64,000 nucleotides of DNA from Liolophura sinensis (lineage: Eukaryota; Mollusca; Polyplacophora; Chitonida; Chitonidae), in NCBI RefSeq assembly GCF_032854445.1, contig NC_088299.1:13385608-13449607 (forward strand). Direction: 5' to 3'. A program made the translations under genes and the position numbers. Below the pieces are notes generated by a model. It was given only the letters and a program-made list of their open reading frames with translations, was not told the origin of the DNA and did not search any database. Below are positions 24,501-34,418 of the stretch, in pieces (the stretch's first letter is position 1; the number at the start of each line of letters is the position of its first letter).

Positions 24501-27500
24501 GAGCGGCTTTCAGGGCACGCTCACGTTCACGTTTTGATGAGAACACACAGTAACATCGTCGTGTAGGTCCGATAGTTGCGTTTACATGCCAAATACTAAT
24601 TCTGTAAAAAAAATAAAATAAATAACTACCGGTAACAACAACCGAAGTAAAATTGGACTACTTAGAAATGGTAAATATATTCCCTTGTTTTTTACGAAAG
24701 TTATTGGTGACAATATGCGGGAGTGTATATGTGTTCTTCAGCATTTCGTTAAACAACGGTCAAATAAATACATACATTAATGATGTAGGCCTACATGTTT
24801 GTGTGTTTGTGATGCCAGTTTAATGAGGAGGCGGCATATTTTTAAATCCCGTGAGGTGGCGCTAATGTGAAGCAGGACTTCGAGCCATTGTAACGTCTAA
24901 AATGGATGGTAGTGTAACGTGTACATCGTTATTATATATCGGTTTCTGTTGTAACGTCGCACTGTCTTTAATGTGACGTCATCATGATGAGCTGGAAACG
25001 GAACATTTGACGTCAGTAATATGACGTCAAGGTCCTGCTGCCTTGCGTTTGGCAGGTCTTCATTGATGGAACTGAACTGTGCTGGTCGTTACAGCACTCA
25101 AATCTCCTTCACGACTTTGACAAAGCAATTCAATATGGAAGCCAATATAGAGGCATCGCTACATCGCTATTTCGTTACCTCGCTTGGCTACCTCGTTACC
25201 TCGCTTTGCCACCTCAATATCTAGCTGCCTCGCCCTGTAAGAGACGAGTCGAGGTAGCGAGATGTCCTCTATCGGCTTGCATAGTCCAAATTTATGTACA
25301 CCTACTCTTTTGCTTGATCCTGTAGTACTCAAGCATTTCGATGTATGTGTATTTATGAAACACTGAGGTTAAGCAGGCCTTCACAAGAACTGCAAAGGTT
25401 AGATACAGCAAAGCACGTGTACACGTCTCGCCTTGTAGCATTTGTTAGATCCTGTGTGTTGCGTCAGGATTATAATCAACGTCACAACTTAGGCCTATTA
25501 GGCCTACTGCAAAACCTGGTGTGTCAAGATTATTTCACCAAACGTCTTCACTCTTAGTTTTACAATGAAAATAATTCGTTTGTAAGTAAATGTGGAAAGA
25601 ACGTCCGGAATCTGACGAGAATGCGCGCATATTCATCGTGCCGAGTTGGATAATATGAACAGTTGCAGTCCAGGCGTTGTTGAAATTCATATTTGGTGGT
25701 CGACAACTTACATACTATCATGATACACGATTTGAATACTGATTTAACTGGAATTTTTGCCAATTTGTGTAGCATCTCAGAGTTTTATAGCTGAAGGAGC
25801 TAAAGGGTAGGATTGTGATATGGAATCTTCTGCTATATCGTGTTGGTAGTCATATGATAAATCCCAAGTGTTATAAAAGCAATTTCTAAACCTATGTAAT
25901 ATAAGCTGTAGTAATATACCTCCCGCGAAACCTTCGCTGGCTCAGTTGACGAAAGCGTTCATCTCCACAGCTAGGCTTGGATTAATGAAGATGAAGGTGG
26001 TTAATTAAGTCTTAATACCAGTCTTGGCCTAATACAAAATTAATGGGGCTTTAGTCCACACTACAGTTAATGCCGAACTGAACTGCTAATACACTTGTGA
26101 ACAACTTGGCCCTGGGTTTAATCGAACACATGCAGGCATCGCTGTGGTTTTATAGTCAGAATGTTTGTTACGTGCCCAGCATGGGATTGTATAGCATACT
26201 CCGGACACTCTGGTTTTCTCCACACATAAACGTGAAAACGCCGTCGCATATATAAATAAATAATTCCTGAATACGGCTTCAGGCACCCATCAAATAAAAG
26301 AAAACATTAATATGTCTACAATACTCTTCTCATTATTGTGACCACAAGAACATAAACCGATAAAGCCGAATTTAAACTTGTTTAAATCTTCCCCTGCGTT
26401 TTAACTCTATCAGGTGTTTTATTGAACATTTACGTTGTGTGTATTAACTACGTAACTGACAGCTACAATGAATGACAGCAATTAACTGCTCAAGTCAATG
26501 AGTCCGTCAAACTAACTGAACGGAAAAAAACGTACAACATTCATTAATCTGAAATCTTACAATAAACCAATAAATGTACAAATGTAAACTGTTTTCCCTT
26601 AATTCCTTTTCTATATTTTTTTTATTTCTTGAGGACTGGAACACTGTGGTCAAAGAAAAGTTCACTATCAGCGCTAATGGCGGATTTGTGGGCACGTTAA
26701 AGGACAATATAGAGATTGGCAATTACAACATCTTGATGAAGGATTCTCCACTGTATGACCCCAGCATCACGTGGGATCAGTCGCATGATATGTTCCGGCA
26801 GGCTTTTCCGGCAGGGTTTCCATGGGAACTAATAGAGCTCCATTCCGGTAAGTTTGCCAGACGACGCTACAACAGCTTTAGACTAAAGTGCAGATCTTTT
26901 CATCTTTATCTGAAAGTTTGATTCCTCAAGGCCAGTTCTGTCCAAGTTTGAAATACGATTTTAGAGCTTACTTTTGGGGCCCAGTAGTTAAAAGTAAGTC
27001 ACCTCATAAATGTTGTATTAAGACGAACGTTGAAAATTTCAGCTCGCACTATCAAAAACTATAAGCATTGTAAAGGGGCTTTCAAGTTTGGCCTAAGTCA
27101 GATTGTGGAATCGGTCTCTGGTCCTCATGATCCTTAGATTTAACACCTGCAATCGGAAACCTTTCCGCCAAAAGAAATTCCGTCCAAAGCTGTGGAATCT
27201 ATTGTTCATTCCTGCTTTTGCAATGACATTTTTGCGAGCAAACCGGTAACATATTACCCATGTATTGCAAGAGAACAATAATAAGCCCAGCTTGGACCCG
27301 AATCGCCATTGCGCAGGAAGACGTATCCCTTTGCCTCAAGAAAAAAACCCCATAAGCATGGTTTGATTAGCCATCGATTTTTCTCTTAAAAATACTGAAT
27401 TTATGGTTCAAGAGGATTTAAAAATTAATATCTTTTTATCCCAAAACATGAATGTTGTGTGAGGCCACTGTTTGGTGACAATTTGTTTTCTATTTGATAA

Positions 27501-28696
27501 CTTGCGAATTGCTAAACTTGCCATGAAATTCAACTTCGAACTGTGTGAAAGTTCATATATCTGACCAAAAAAGTATACGAGAGTTATTAATAACTTGCCA
27601 AGGGTTTTCCCTGAGCATTCTGGTTTCCCCCAAACTTAAATTTGACCGTCATCGTATATGCGAAAAATCTTTGAGTATTCAGTGTTTCATTATTGATTGT
27701 TTTAAGGCTGGTGAACACTGACTGTCACATGATGGTCTGCTTCACACATTCATAAGTTTATTTGAATTTGAATATATGTCCATACTCCAACCGAGCAGCG
27801 GCCGGACAGAAACCCACGACCATTCGCAGGCTGCTGGAGAACTTTCCCACGTACGGCCGGAAAGGAAGCCAGCATGAGCTGGACTTGAACTCACAGCGAC
27901 TGCATTGATAAGAGGCTTCTGGGTTATTGCGCCGAACTGGCGAGCTAACCAACTCGGCCACGGAGCCGCCCTTGGGCTATATGGAATATTTTTTACAGTG
28001 TGTAGCTCAACTAAGGATTTGTATGTTTCTCAGGTGTATATCTGTGCGGTGCACTCACCTGGGCTCAACACTGTTTCATCCATTAAAACGTTCAAAATCA
28101 ACGTCGTGATACATAAAATAAATATCCTTGTGTATGGTGGAAACCTTTAATAGCATATTATGCATACATCATGGTCATAACTGAGAAGTACATTACACTG
28201 ACGTTATATGGGATAAATTAACTAAAGATAAACACAATCAATCTATCAACCAATCAAAGGCGAACACATTACTTATGAATATCAAACCTCTTCAATTATC
28301 AGAAGCTACATCGAAAAGCCACCGCAAATATTTGAAGGAGTTTTTCATCCTGAGTTTGATTTAAGTAATAAGTTCATCTTTTAAGCTTACACCAGTTCTA
28401 AGATTGTCCGCCAAGAAATTAACAATGAACTAATTGACATGTTTAAACCAACAGGCCCTCCAACCGTATCGTTCACCTGGCGTCACTGGGCACATTGGGA
28501 AGGCCCTTTCCTGGGCGTGGAACCCACAGGTGAGCTGATGGAGATGTACGGTAGCTGCATCGCTAAGACCAGTCCCGAGGGTAAACTGGAGAAGCTGGAA
28601 ATCTACTTTGACCCCAATCAAGTATTAGCCAAGATGATGAAATTTAACGTTCGCGACGTCCCGAATTGCCCATATGCTAAGCTGAGAAATTGTTAA
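12300..28696 (+). CDS. Pathogen-related protein (SnoaL/NTF2-like fold), complete, three exons
   Basis: Exons 12300-12506, 26634-26847 and 28455-28696 join in frame (phase 0, then phase 1) to a 220-residue protein ending in TAA. It resembles the family named after plant 'pathogen-related protein' and also present in fungi and many invertebrates. Its landmarks are a YMDDPDIEWKVGKPDYT start, KTWEMESSHK at 56-65, SHDMFRQAFPAGFPWE at 119-134, FTWRHWAHWEGPF at 147-159 and EIYFDPNQVL at 189-198. The fold is a cone-like SnoaL/NTF2 alpha+beta barrel that usually binds a small hydrophobic ligand; no ligand or reaction is established. There is no signal peptide or membrane segment, so it is probably cytosolic. 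Splice sites are AAG|GTAAGA, TTCTTGAG|GAC, TCCG|GTAAGT and CAACAG|GCC. Length matches the family. Recognition is from remembered family features, not a search. Confidence 0.85.
12655..12742. repeat. Two-copy tandem repeat (about 49 bp)
   Basis: ACTGTGAT(A)AGACAAGTA followed by AAATGACAAATTT-CGCTGTG occurs twice in succession just inside intron 1. No function is apparent. Confidence 0.6.
13035..13165 (+). repeat. Repeat-H copy
   Basis: It reads AGAGAGTAAAACCAGAAGCG, GATGACAGCGTGATAGCTG, then AACCGGTGAAATACGGTCTC and CAGTCAGGGTTTTCTTC. The match to the copies near 36.4 and 48.7 kb is clear. Confidence 0.7.
15150..15342 (+). mobile_element. SINE-A copy, head-truncated
   Basis: It begins at CAAATGAGGTCGGTGTGAG with the B-box GAGTTCAATTCC, continues GCTCATGCTGGCTTCGTCTC, and ends GAGTACGGCGTATTC before AATAAATA. 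The 5' third of the tRNA-like head is missing. Confidence 0.8.
16545..16803. mobile_element. MITE-C, complete copy with terminal inverted repeats
   Basis: The left end TA|CACTCAAAAAATTAATCT and the right end, on the opposite strand TA|CACTTTAAAATGAATCT, are imperfect inverted repeats of about 75 bp that share GAGTGATGCTAGAAT. A TA at each end fits a TA target site. It is about 255 bp and non-coding, so it is a non-autonomous DNA transposon; superfamily unassigned. Confidence 0.8.
17755..18375. repeat. Degenerate minisatellite, about 40 bp units
   Basis: The recurring core is GCTTAATGTTTGTCTCATAA followed by TGCTGTACATATATAAGCAT, in about 14 diverged copies. The minus-strand frame at 17879-18076 is only this repeat read in frame. 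Confidence 0.85.
19262..19560 (+). mobile_element. SINE-E copy, head partly eroded
   Basis: The B-box-like GCGGGTTCTAATCCGCC is followed by the segment ACGTCCACACGTGACAAAG, shared with the SINE-E copy near 38.4 kb (ACGTCACGTGTGAGAAAG), and by the 3' segment ATAAATGAAAGAATCATGG, also shared. Confidence 0.65.
19699..19968 (-). mobile_element. SINE-A, full length, with target-site duplication
   Basis: This is the best full-length copy. Read on the minus strand it has a tRNA-like head with A-box TGGCTCAGTTGGTTAGCGC and B-box GAGTTCAAGTCC, a body with GGAAGGTCTATCACCAACCT, and a tail ending in AATAAATA repeats. CCACCTGGT flanks it at 19690-19698 and 19969-19977. The A and B boxes should form an internal RNA polymerase III promoter. 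Confidence 0.92.
20557..20822. repeat. Minisatellite, 25 bp unit
   Basis: About ten copies of ATAAATATGATAACATCTCT plus GTCAC, with variants ATCAACATGATAACAACTGT. It is non-coding. Confidence 0.9.
20838..21450 (+). mobile_element. SINE-A copy split by SINE-B
   Basis: The head 20838-20907 (GGGCCTCCAGTGACCTACTG ... GGAGCCTGTCACCAATGAGG) resumes at 21261 with CAATGAGGTCGCTATGAG and runs through GTCGTGGGTTTCTGCC to a tail with GTGTAAAACACCAATC. The inner element is listed separately. Confidence 0.85.
20908..21260 (+). mobile_element. SINE-B inserted in SINE-A, with target-site duplication
   Basis: The tRNA-like head contains AGTTGGTAGAGCGTCCGCTT and the B-box-like GGATCAAGTCACA. The body has CTTGCTCGCTTGGCGTTCAG and the 3' end GTCATATGACTGAAAAATTG, then ACGACGTTAAACCCACTCAC. 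CAATGAGGTCG at 20897-20907 and 21261-21271 is the duplicated target inside SINE-A. Confidence 0.88.
21551..21640. repeat. Tandem repeat, 22 bp unit, about four copies
   Basis: CCCATAACATACAGATAATT plus AT is repeated head to tail almost without change, so it is probably a young expansion. Confidence 0.9.
22140..22312 (+). mobile_element. Degenerate SINE, A-like
   Basis: GTGGGAGGGTTCGTTAGTAA, TTTCCTCCATTC and GACTGAAAAATTCCTGAGTG with GTGGCGTAAACAAC follow the SINE-A order with heavy divergence. It abuts the 35 bp satellite. Confidence 0.45.
22411..23217. repeat. Satellite array, 35 bp unit, about 23 copies
   Basis: The unit is TGTGTTAAATCAGTGTGAAG then TACACATGTTTGCGT. Copies in the middle are nearly identical; edge copies are diverged, as unequal exchange predicts. 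ACACATGT(T/G)T makes each unit partly self-complementary with its neighbour. Confidence 0.95.
23640..23812. repeat. Simple-sequence patches: poly-T, poly-A and poly-G
   Basis: A run of about 15 G lies near 23792-23806, with A-rich runs before it. Low-complexity only. Confidence 0.9.
24974..25029. promoter_or_regulatory. Cluster of three palindromic CREs
   Basis: TGACGTCA occurs at 24974-24981, 25008-25015 and 25022-25029. Three perfect 8-base palindromes in 56 bp is far above chance. It lies in intron 1 of the pathogen-related-protein gene, 1.6 kb before exon 2, so it may be an enhancer or an unannotated promoter. Confidence 0.5.
25925..26300 (+). mobile_element. Degenerate SINE-like sequence
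   Basis: It starts with a head-like CGCTGGCTCAGTTGACGAAA and ends with AAAACGCCGTCGCATATATA, TTCCTGAATACGGCTTCAG and ATCAAATAAA, echoing the SINE-A tail. It may be two eroded elements. Confidence 0.4.
26634..26847 (+). CDS. Pathogen-related protein exon 2
   Basis: It encodes residues 70-140 plus one base of 141. A pyrimidine-rich acceptor, TTTTTTTATTTCTTGAG, precedes GACTGGAAC. The donor is TCCG|GTAAGT, phase 1. It carries most of the conserved core. Confidence 0.87.
27785..27970 (-). mobile_element. SINE-A copy, 3'-truncated
   Basis: On the minus strand a complete head with GAGTTAGCTCGCCAGTTC-like sequence and B-box GAGTTCAAGTCC, followed by the body to GGTTTCTGTCCGGCC. The tail is absent. 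It lies in intron 2 of the pathogen-related-protein gene. Confidence 0.85.
28455..28696 (+). CDS. Pathogen-related protein exon 3 (terminal)
   Basis: The acceptor AAACCAACAG precedes GCCCTCC. Two bases complete Gly141, then residues 142-220 and TAA. Possible AATAAA signals lie near 29420-29430, but the 3' end is not fixed. The ATG at 28439 is intronic. Confidence 0.87.
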
Positions 28697-28711
28697 CATT
28701 CAGATACTCCG

Positions 28712-28805
28712 CTGTGTGCTCGGCTACGTCCATGTTGTGACTTGTCGGTACATACATGCTGTGACTGTGTCGGCTACGTCCATATCGTGGCTGTGTCGAC
28801 ACCAC
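28712..28805. repeat. Short imperfect tandem repeat
   Basis: GGCTACGTCCAT(G/A)T(T/C)GTG with a TGTGTCGG lead occurs two to three times just after the stop codon of the pathogen-related-protein gene, probably in its 3'UTR. Confidence 0.55.
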
Positions 28806-30296
28806 AGTTAGCGAAACCATAACAACAATGATGGCATAGGACGCAAGAGGGCATGCGCTAGCGGGACATATATTGGAAACTTCGTCTTAACATTGTCTAA
28901 CATCACTTTTTGTCATCTTTTTCTTGTCGCAGCTCAGTGATCCATTAACGTGAAGATATTTATAACACTGTATTGAAAGTTAAACTTGTAAGCCCTGATA
29001 AAATTTGGAAATGCTTTATTCGCGACTGTCAGAGACATGCTGATTACCTGAATTTTTGCGTATCCAGATCAATACCTTCATCTGTATGCACTAGAAATCA
29101 TAATTCACTTCATACAAATATTTTCGTCAATCATACTGAAGAATTTATGATCGATTCTTTGTATATCGGTTTAAAAAATGTTATCTTTTGTCGTAAAAGT
29201 TTTGTGAGTGAAACGCTAATATCCCAACAGATTATTTTCATTATCATAAAGTAAAACGTACGGACAAGTTTTAAACATTCAGTTATTACTTGTGATATCC
29301 TTTTTTTTTTCTTTGTATTAATCTGTCAGAGCGTTATATACCTTGCGCACTGCCGAAGAACCCGCCCCATGTACAGAAGATTGTTCTCTAGACTACCGAG
29401 AAGTGTTGTACCTTTTTAAAATAAATAAAGCATTAGATTTACAAAAGAAATCAAAGTACAAGACTTAAATTTTCTTATTTTCAAAAATAAATCTCATACT
29501 CCCATAGATTTATATGTCATTATTACCAAAAGTATTTAGCTCTTTCCTAGAGGGCATGTGCCAATCTCTACGCTCGCTTTACTTCACTGCCACCACACCA
29601 GACAAGTTTGACTTTTGGAGCCTGAGCGACGAATGTAAGATAATATAGGTTAAAGCTTACCACTGATATCCTCGCGCGGACCAATAATCAGCGTTCATCA
29701 ATAAAAGCTTTATCGAGGACAAATTACAGAAACTTAAAAATGTTAATAACTGCCTCCAAAAGTAATTTTGATTAATTTCGAAAATCTGAAATTTCACCAT
29801 GAAGATCACGATTGTCTTTTTTTCACAATTTGTTTAATACAATGCATTTGAATATATTATTCCATGGTGGCCTTTTCTGACCACATGCAATGGGACCGGT
29901 GACGTCACATAATGTTTTTGCTACTTAACACTCATTAGATTGCTACATTTCATTATTCGAAATGCATATACATATAGATCCGTGAATGCATTCGCTGATT
30001 TGACCATGGAACGAATTATTTCAGGCAAAAAGCATAGATGTGACGTAATTGATACCTTCTGGGTTACAACAGTCCACAGTATAATCTGATCTTTTCTAGA
30101 AAAATTCCAAAAAAAGCTAATTTCAACATTATTCCTGGACGGTCTTTAATGTTCTTTCATTTGATATATAGGGCCTACTTCATTTTACATTGATCTTTGC
30201 TTTTAAAATAATATGATACATTGTCTCGTTCCTGTCACAACAGCGTGTAACCCCGGTAAGATGACAAGCTGCTAAATGGACAACGCTAACATACAC
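28806..30296. other. Intergenic, no gene recognised
   Basis: AT-rich, no splice-bounded coding segment. One full CRE palindrome, TGACGTCA, lies at 29900-29907. Confidence 0.5.
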
Positions 30297-30366
30297 AGAG
30301 AGAAAAAATTTGATCTAATTTAACTGAAAACTCTAAGTTATACAATTCAGCCAATTCAACAGCTCG

Positions 30367-30481
30367 GTAAAGTTGGCACAAGATTCCAACACAACATTCA
30401 GCACCATATTCGCCAGAATGCAGCTCTTGCAGCTGCGAATATGGAACTGAATGTTGTGTTGCAATATTGTGTCAACTTTAC
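30367..30481. repeat. 115 bp palindrome in the left arm
   Basis: Arms 30367-30413 and 30435-30481 are inverted copies with few mismatches, around a 21-base centre containing CAGCTCTTGCAGCTG. The inner 27 bases pair at 25 positions. The homologue in the right arm is at 34879-34993. Confidence 0.9.
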
Positions 30482-30879
30482 TTTGTAAAACAACATTCAG
30501 ATGGTTATAGACACATCTTGTGCACGAACGTGACATTTATAATAGCATGCTATTTAAATAGTTAACAGTTCGTTCAAAGAGACATAAATTTCATTATTAC
30601 TTAAAACATAAGATATATTTTGACATTTCGAACGAGTTTAGTGCCCAAAATACCTTTTGAAATGGGTATTCTTTTACCTATAGCCGGCCCTAGCAGTACA
30701 TTTCTAACATGCAGTCAAAATCCTACAGGCTGTGAAGTAAATATGGATCAAATCAGCAACTGGCGACAGTGCCTAATGGCATTTCGTTTGCAACATAACT
30801 CAAACTGCACATGTATGTAAAGATGCATAGTTGTGGTCAGGAAACCAGTTGTCACGACAGATGCAGCGCAAGTAGCAGA

Positions 30880-33160
30880 CGTTTAGTAATGGGTAATAAA
30901 GGATAGCAGCTTTTTTACTGTTTGTATTTAATGCCATTTTTAGACTGCCGCCAACATGCCTAGGTATCAAAAATGTCCTCTAAAATTCATTTTACGAGGA
31001 AGATACCTGACTGAAAGGTATCATTTTACAGATAAAAAACATACAGTGCAACTGGCAGACGCCCTGGAAAGGCGATAAAACGACAGCACGTTGTTCATTC
31101 GTAACATTCAACGCAATCTCAAACCGTCTCCAATTACTTGCTATGGTGTTAAAAATGTCTTCTTTAAAGTGCCATTACCTTATTTTATTATTGACCTTAG
31201 AGTACAATTTTAAGGTTAGAAAACATACACAATTTTAAGGTTAGAAAACATACACAATTTTAAGGTCAGAAAACATACACAATTTTAAGGTCAGAAAACA
31301 TACACAATTTTAAGGTTAGAAAAAATACACAATTTTAAGGTTAGAAAACATACACAATTTTAAGGTCAGAAAACATACACAATTTTAAGGTTAGAAAACA
31401 TACACAATTTTAAGGTCAGAAAACATACACAATTTTAAGTACAATTTTAAGGCCAGAAAACATACACAATTTTAAGGTTAGAAAACATACACAATTTTAA
31501 GGTCAGAAAACATACACAATATTAAGGTTAGAAAACATACACAATTTTAAGGTCAGAAAACATACACAATTTTAAGGTTAGAAAACATACACTATAAGGC
31601 GCAGACGCCCTAAAAAGGATTAAACGACCGTATGCTCTCCATTCTTAATATTCAGTGCCATCTTAGACCGTCTCCAACATGCCTAGGTGTCAAAATTGTC
31701 CTCTAAAACTTCATTTTACGAGACAGATACCTGACTGAAAGGTACAATTTTATAGTCAAAAACCATACAGTGCAAGTCGCAGACGCCCTGGAAAGCCGAT
31801 TAAATGACAATGTGGTGTTCATTCCTTGTACTTAATGCCATCTTAGACCGTCTGCTACTTGCTACGGTGTCAAAATGCTTTGTCAAAAATGAAATTAGCC
31901 TAGATTAAAACAGACTTTACAGGACCACTTGTAGGGTCACAAAGCATACAGTGCAAATCGCAGGCGCCCTGAAAAGGCATTCTTAGTATTTAATGCCATC
32001 TTAGACCATCTGCTAACTGATACGGTGTCAAAAATGCTTTCTCAAAAATGCCATTTGCTTAGTTCAAAACAGGCTTTATACGGCCACTTATAGGGTCAGA
32101 AAACATACAGTGCAGACGCCCTGGTCAGGCGACTAAACGACAGGATGTTGTTCATTTGTAATATTTAATGCCATCTTAAACCGTCTGCTACTTGCTACTT
32201 TGTGAAAAATGCCTTCTCAAGAATGCCATTTGCTTAGTTCAAAACAGGCTTTATACGGCCACTTATAGGGTCAGAAAACATACAGTGCAAGTCGCAGACG
32301 CCCTGGTCAGGCGATTAAACGACAGGATGTTGTTCATTTGTAATATTTAATGCCATCTTAAACCGTCTGCTACTTGCTACTTTGTGAAAAATGCCTTCTT
32401 AAAAATGCAATTTGCTTAGTTCAAAACAGGCTTTATAAGGCCACTTATAGGGTCAGAAAACATACAGTGCAAGTCGCAGACGCCCTGGTCAGGCGATTAA
32501 ACGACAGGATGTTGTTCATTTGTAATATTTAATACCACCTTAGACCGTCTGCTACTTGCTACTGTGGCAAAAAAGCTTTCTCAAAAATGCAATTTGCTTA
32601 GTTCAAAACAGGCTTTATAAGGCCACTTATAGGGTCAGAAAACATACAGTGCAAGTCGCAGACGCCCTGGTCAGGCGATTAAACGACAGGATGTTGTTCA
32701 TTTGTAATATTTAATACCACCTTAGACCGTCTGCTACTTGCTACTGTGGCAAAAAAGCTTTCTCAAAAATGCCATTTGCTTAGTTTAAAACAGGCTTTAT
32801 AAGGCCACTTGTAAGGTCAGAAAACACACAGTGCAAGTCGCAGACGCCCTGGAAAGGCAATTAAACGACAGTATGGTGTTCATTCTTATATTCAAAGCCA
32901 TTTTAGACCGTCTGCTACTTGCTACGGTGTCAAAAATTTCTTCTCATGAATGCCATTTGCTTAGTTTAAAACAGGTTTTATATGCCCACTTATAGAGTCA
33001 CAAAGCAAGTCGCAGACGCCCTGGAAAGGCGATTAAACGACAGCATGTTGTTCATGTTTAATATTTAATGCCATCTTAGACCGTCTGCTGTTTGGTACGG
33101 TGGCAAAAATGCCTTCTCAAAAATGTATTTAGTTCAAAACAGGCTTTAGAGGGCCACTTA
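30880..33160 (+). repeat. Direct array of about 180 bp units (left arm)
   Basis: Each unit contains CAAGTCGCAGACGCCCTGG, GATTAAACGACAG, CATCTTAGACCGTCTGCTAC and AAACAGGCTTTATA. The GACGCCCTG landmark recurs near 31060, 31603, 31782, 31961, 32111, 32292, 32478, 32659, 32840 and 33013. Central units are the most alike. Confidence 0.92.
31203..31596. repeat. 25 bp tandem array nested in the foldback element
   Basis: About 15 copies of ACAATTTTAAGGTTAGAAAA plus CATAC, with T/C variation in GGTTAG/GGTCAG. The unit corresponds to a segment of the surrounding 180 bp repeat (ACAATTTTATAGTCAAAAAC then CATAC near 31745), so it is a local amplification of part of that repeat. Confidence 0.93.
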
Positions 33161-33164
33161 TAAG

Positions 33165-33700
33165 GTCTAAATGGCATGAATATTAAGAATGAACAACATA
33201 CTGTCATTTAATTGCATTTCCAGAGCGTCTGGGACTTGTACTGTATGTTTTTTGACCCTATTAGCGGCCCTATATAGCCTGTTTTGAACTAAGCAAATGA
33301 CATTTTTGAGATGGCATTTTTGACACCGTAGCAAGTAGCAGACGGTCTAAGATGGTATTAAATATGTCTACGAGTTACACTGTATGTTTTCTGACCCTAT
33401 ATGTGGCCCTTTAAAACCTGTTTTGATGTAAGCAAATGGCATTTTTGAGAAGGCATTTTTGACACTATAGCAAGTTGGAGACGGTTTAAGATACTGTTGT
33501 TTAATCGCCTTTCCAGGGCGTCTGCGACTTGCACTAGTCAGGTATCTTTCTCGTATAATGAATTTTTAGAGGACACTTTTGACACCTAGGCTTGTTGGAG
33601 ACGGTCTAAGATGGCATTGGATATAAAGATTAAACAAGATACTGTCCTTTATTGCCCATTACTGAACGTCTGCGACTTGCGTTGCATCTGTTGTCACTCC
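33165..33700 (-). repeat. Inverted array of the same units (right arm)
   Basis: The same landmarks appear on the opposite strand: CCAGGGCGTCTGCGACTTG near 33513 and AGACGGTCTAAGATGG near 33340 and 33600. There are about three units against about ten on the left, so the arms are unequal. Confidence 0.9.
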
Positions 33701-34322
33701 TGGTTTCCTGACCACAACTATGCACCTTTACATATATGTTGTTATGACCCAAACTGTCTGTATTATAAAGAGATGGCTTGTTCGAAATACACGACAGTTT
33801 AGCTGCACAAAAAAGTAACCAAAACCAGCAGAGTTTATTTTACAACAATTTATTAGGTTTAACAAGAACAGATAACAAGACTCATACAAATACTAAAGTG
33901 CTTAAGTTTAACAAGAAAGGATAGCAATATCTATACAAATACTAAAGTACTTACATGTACAACGGTGTCAAGTCCAAACGGACGCATATATTCCACAATG
34001 CTGAAAACTACTAAGGCACAAATGCACAGAGGCAATATTCACAAGAGGGAAAATCCACAGTATAACTGAGTGTGTGACGAAATATACACAAAATTCCACA
34101 GACAGGGTCCGTGTACTAATAAGCACCGTGTACACAAGAGCACAAATTAAATATACAAGTTCAGACTGAACAAGTGCTCGGTGGAGATATGATATAACAA
34201 AGCCAGAGGCTATAAAGACACCAAAATTCAGCACAAAAGGCCTACTAAAGTAATACACAGCGAAAGCATCCAAAACTCTCAATAACTTTCCTTTCTCCTC
34301 GTTTTGACTTGCTTTCATAGGT

Positions 34323-34330
34323 CTTATATA
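34323..34330 (-). promoter_or_regulatory. TATA box of the heat-shock module
   Basis: TATATAAG on the minus strand directly follows the proximal heat-shock element, the order seen in hsp70-type promoters. The predicted start is near 34293. Confidence 0.65.
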
Positions 34331-34337
34331 GACTGGT

Positions 34338-34367
34338 GGAATTTTCTAGAATAAGAAAATTCTTCAA
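34338..34367. promoter_or_regulatory. Heat-shock element, perfect three-unit plus flanking units (proximal)
   Basis: GGAATTTTCTAGAAT at 34338-34352 fits nGAAnnTTCnnGAAn exactly. GAAAATTCTTCAA at 34355-34367 continues the pattern with one imperfect unit. It ends about 8 bp from the TATA box. Confidence 0.78.
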
Positions 34368-34403
34368 CACTTGTTGTAAACAAACAGGCCCCGAACTGAG
34401 CGA

Positions 34404-34418
34404 ATTCTGGAACATTCT
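34404..34418. promoter_or_regulatory. Heat-shock element, perfect three-unit (distal)
   Basis: ATTCTGGAACATTCT fits nTTCnnGAAnnTTCn exactly. HSF1-type trimers bind such arrays. It lies about 75 bp upstream of the TATA box, on the minus-strand reading. Confidence 0.75.

Larger units (their letters stand above)
12507..26633 (+). other. 14.1 kb intron 1 of the pathogen-related-protein gene
   Basis: No other splice-bounded coding segment was recognised here. It holds SINE-A, -B and -E copies, the complete MITE-C copy, Repeat-H, the 40 bp, 25 bp, 22 bp and 35 bp tandem arrays and a three-CRE cluster, each listed separately. Many short frames are repeat or chance products. Confidence 0.7.

Noticed and set aside
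31203-31596. Regular 25 bp repeats resembling a CRISPR array
   Set aside because: Repeats are head to tail with no spacers, in a eukaryotic intergenic element.
33968-34318. 116-codon hydrophobic frame as a gene of the foldback element
   Set aside because: Its only Met lies five bases after the TATA box, upstream of the predicted transcription start, and no family is recognised. Treated as probable non-coding RNA.
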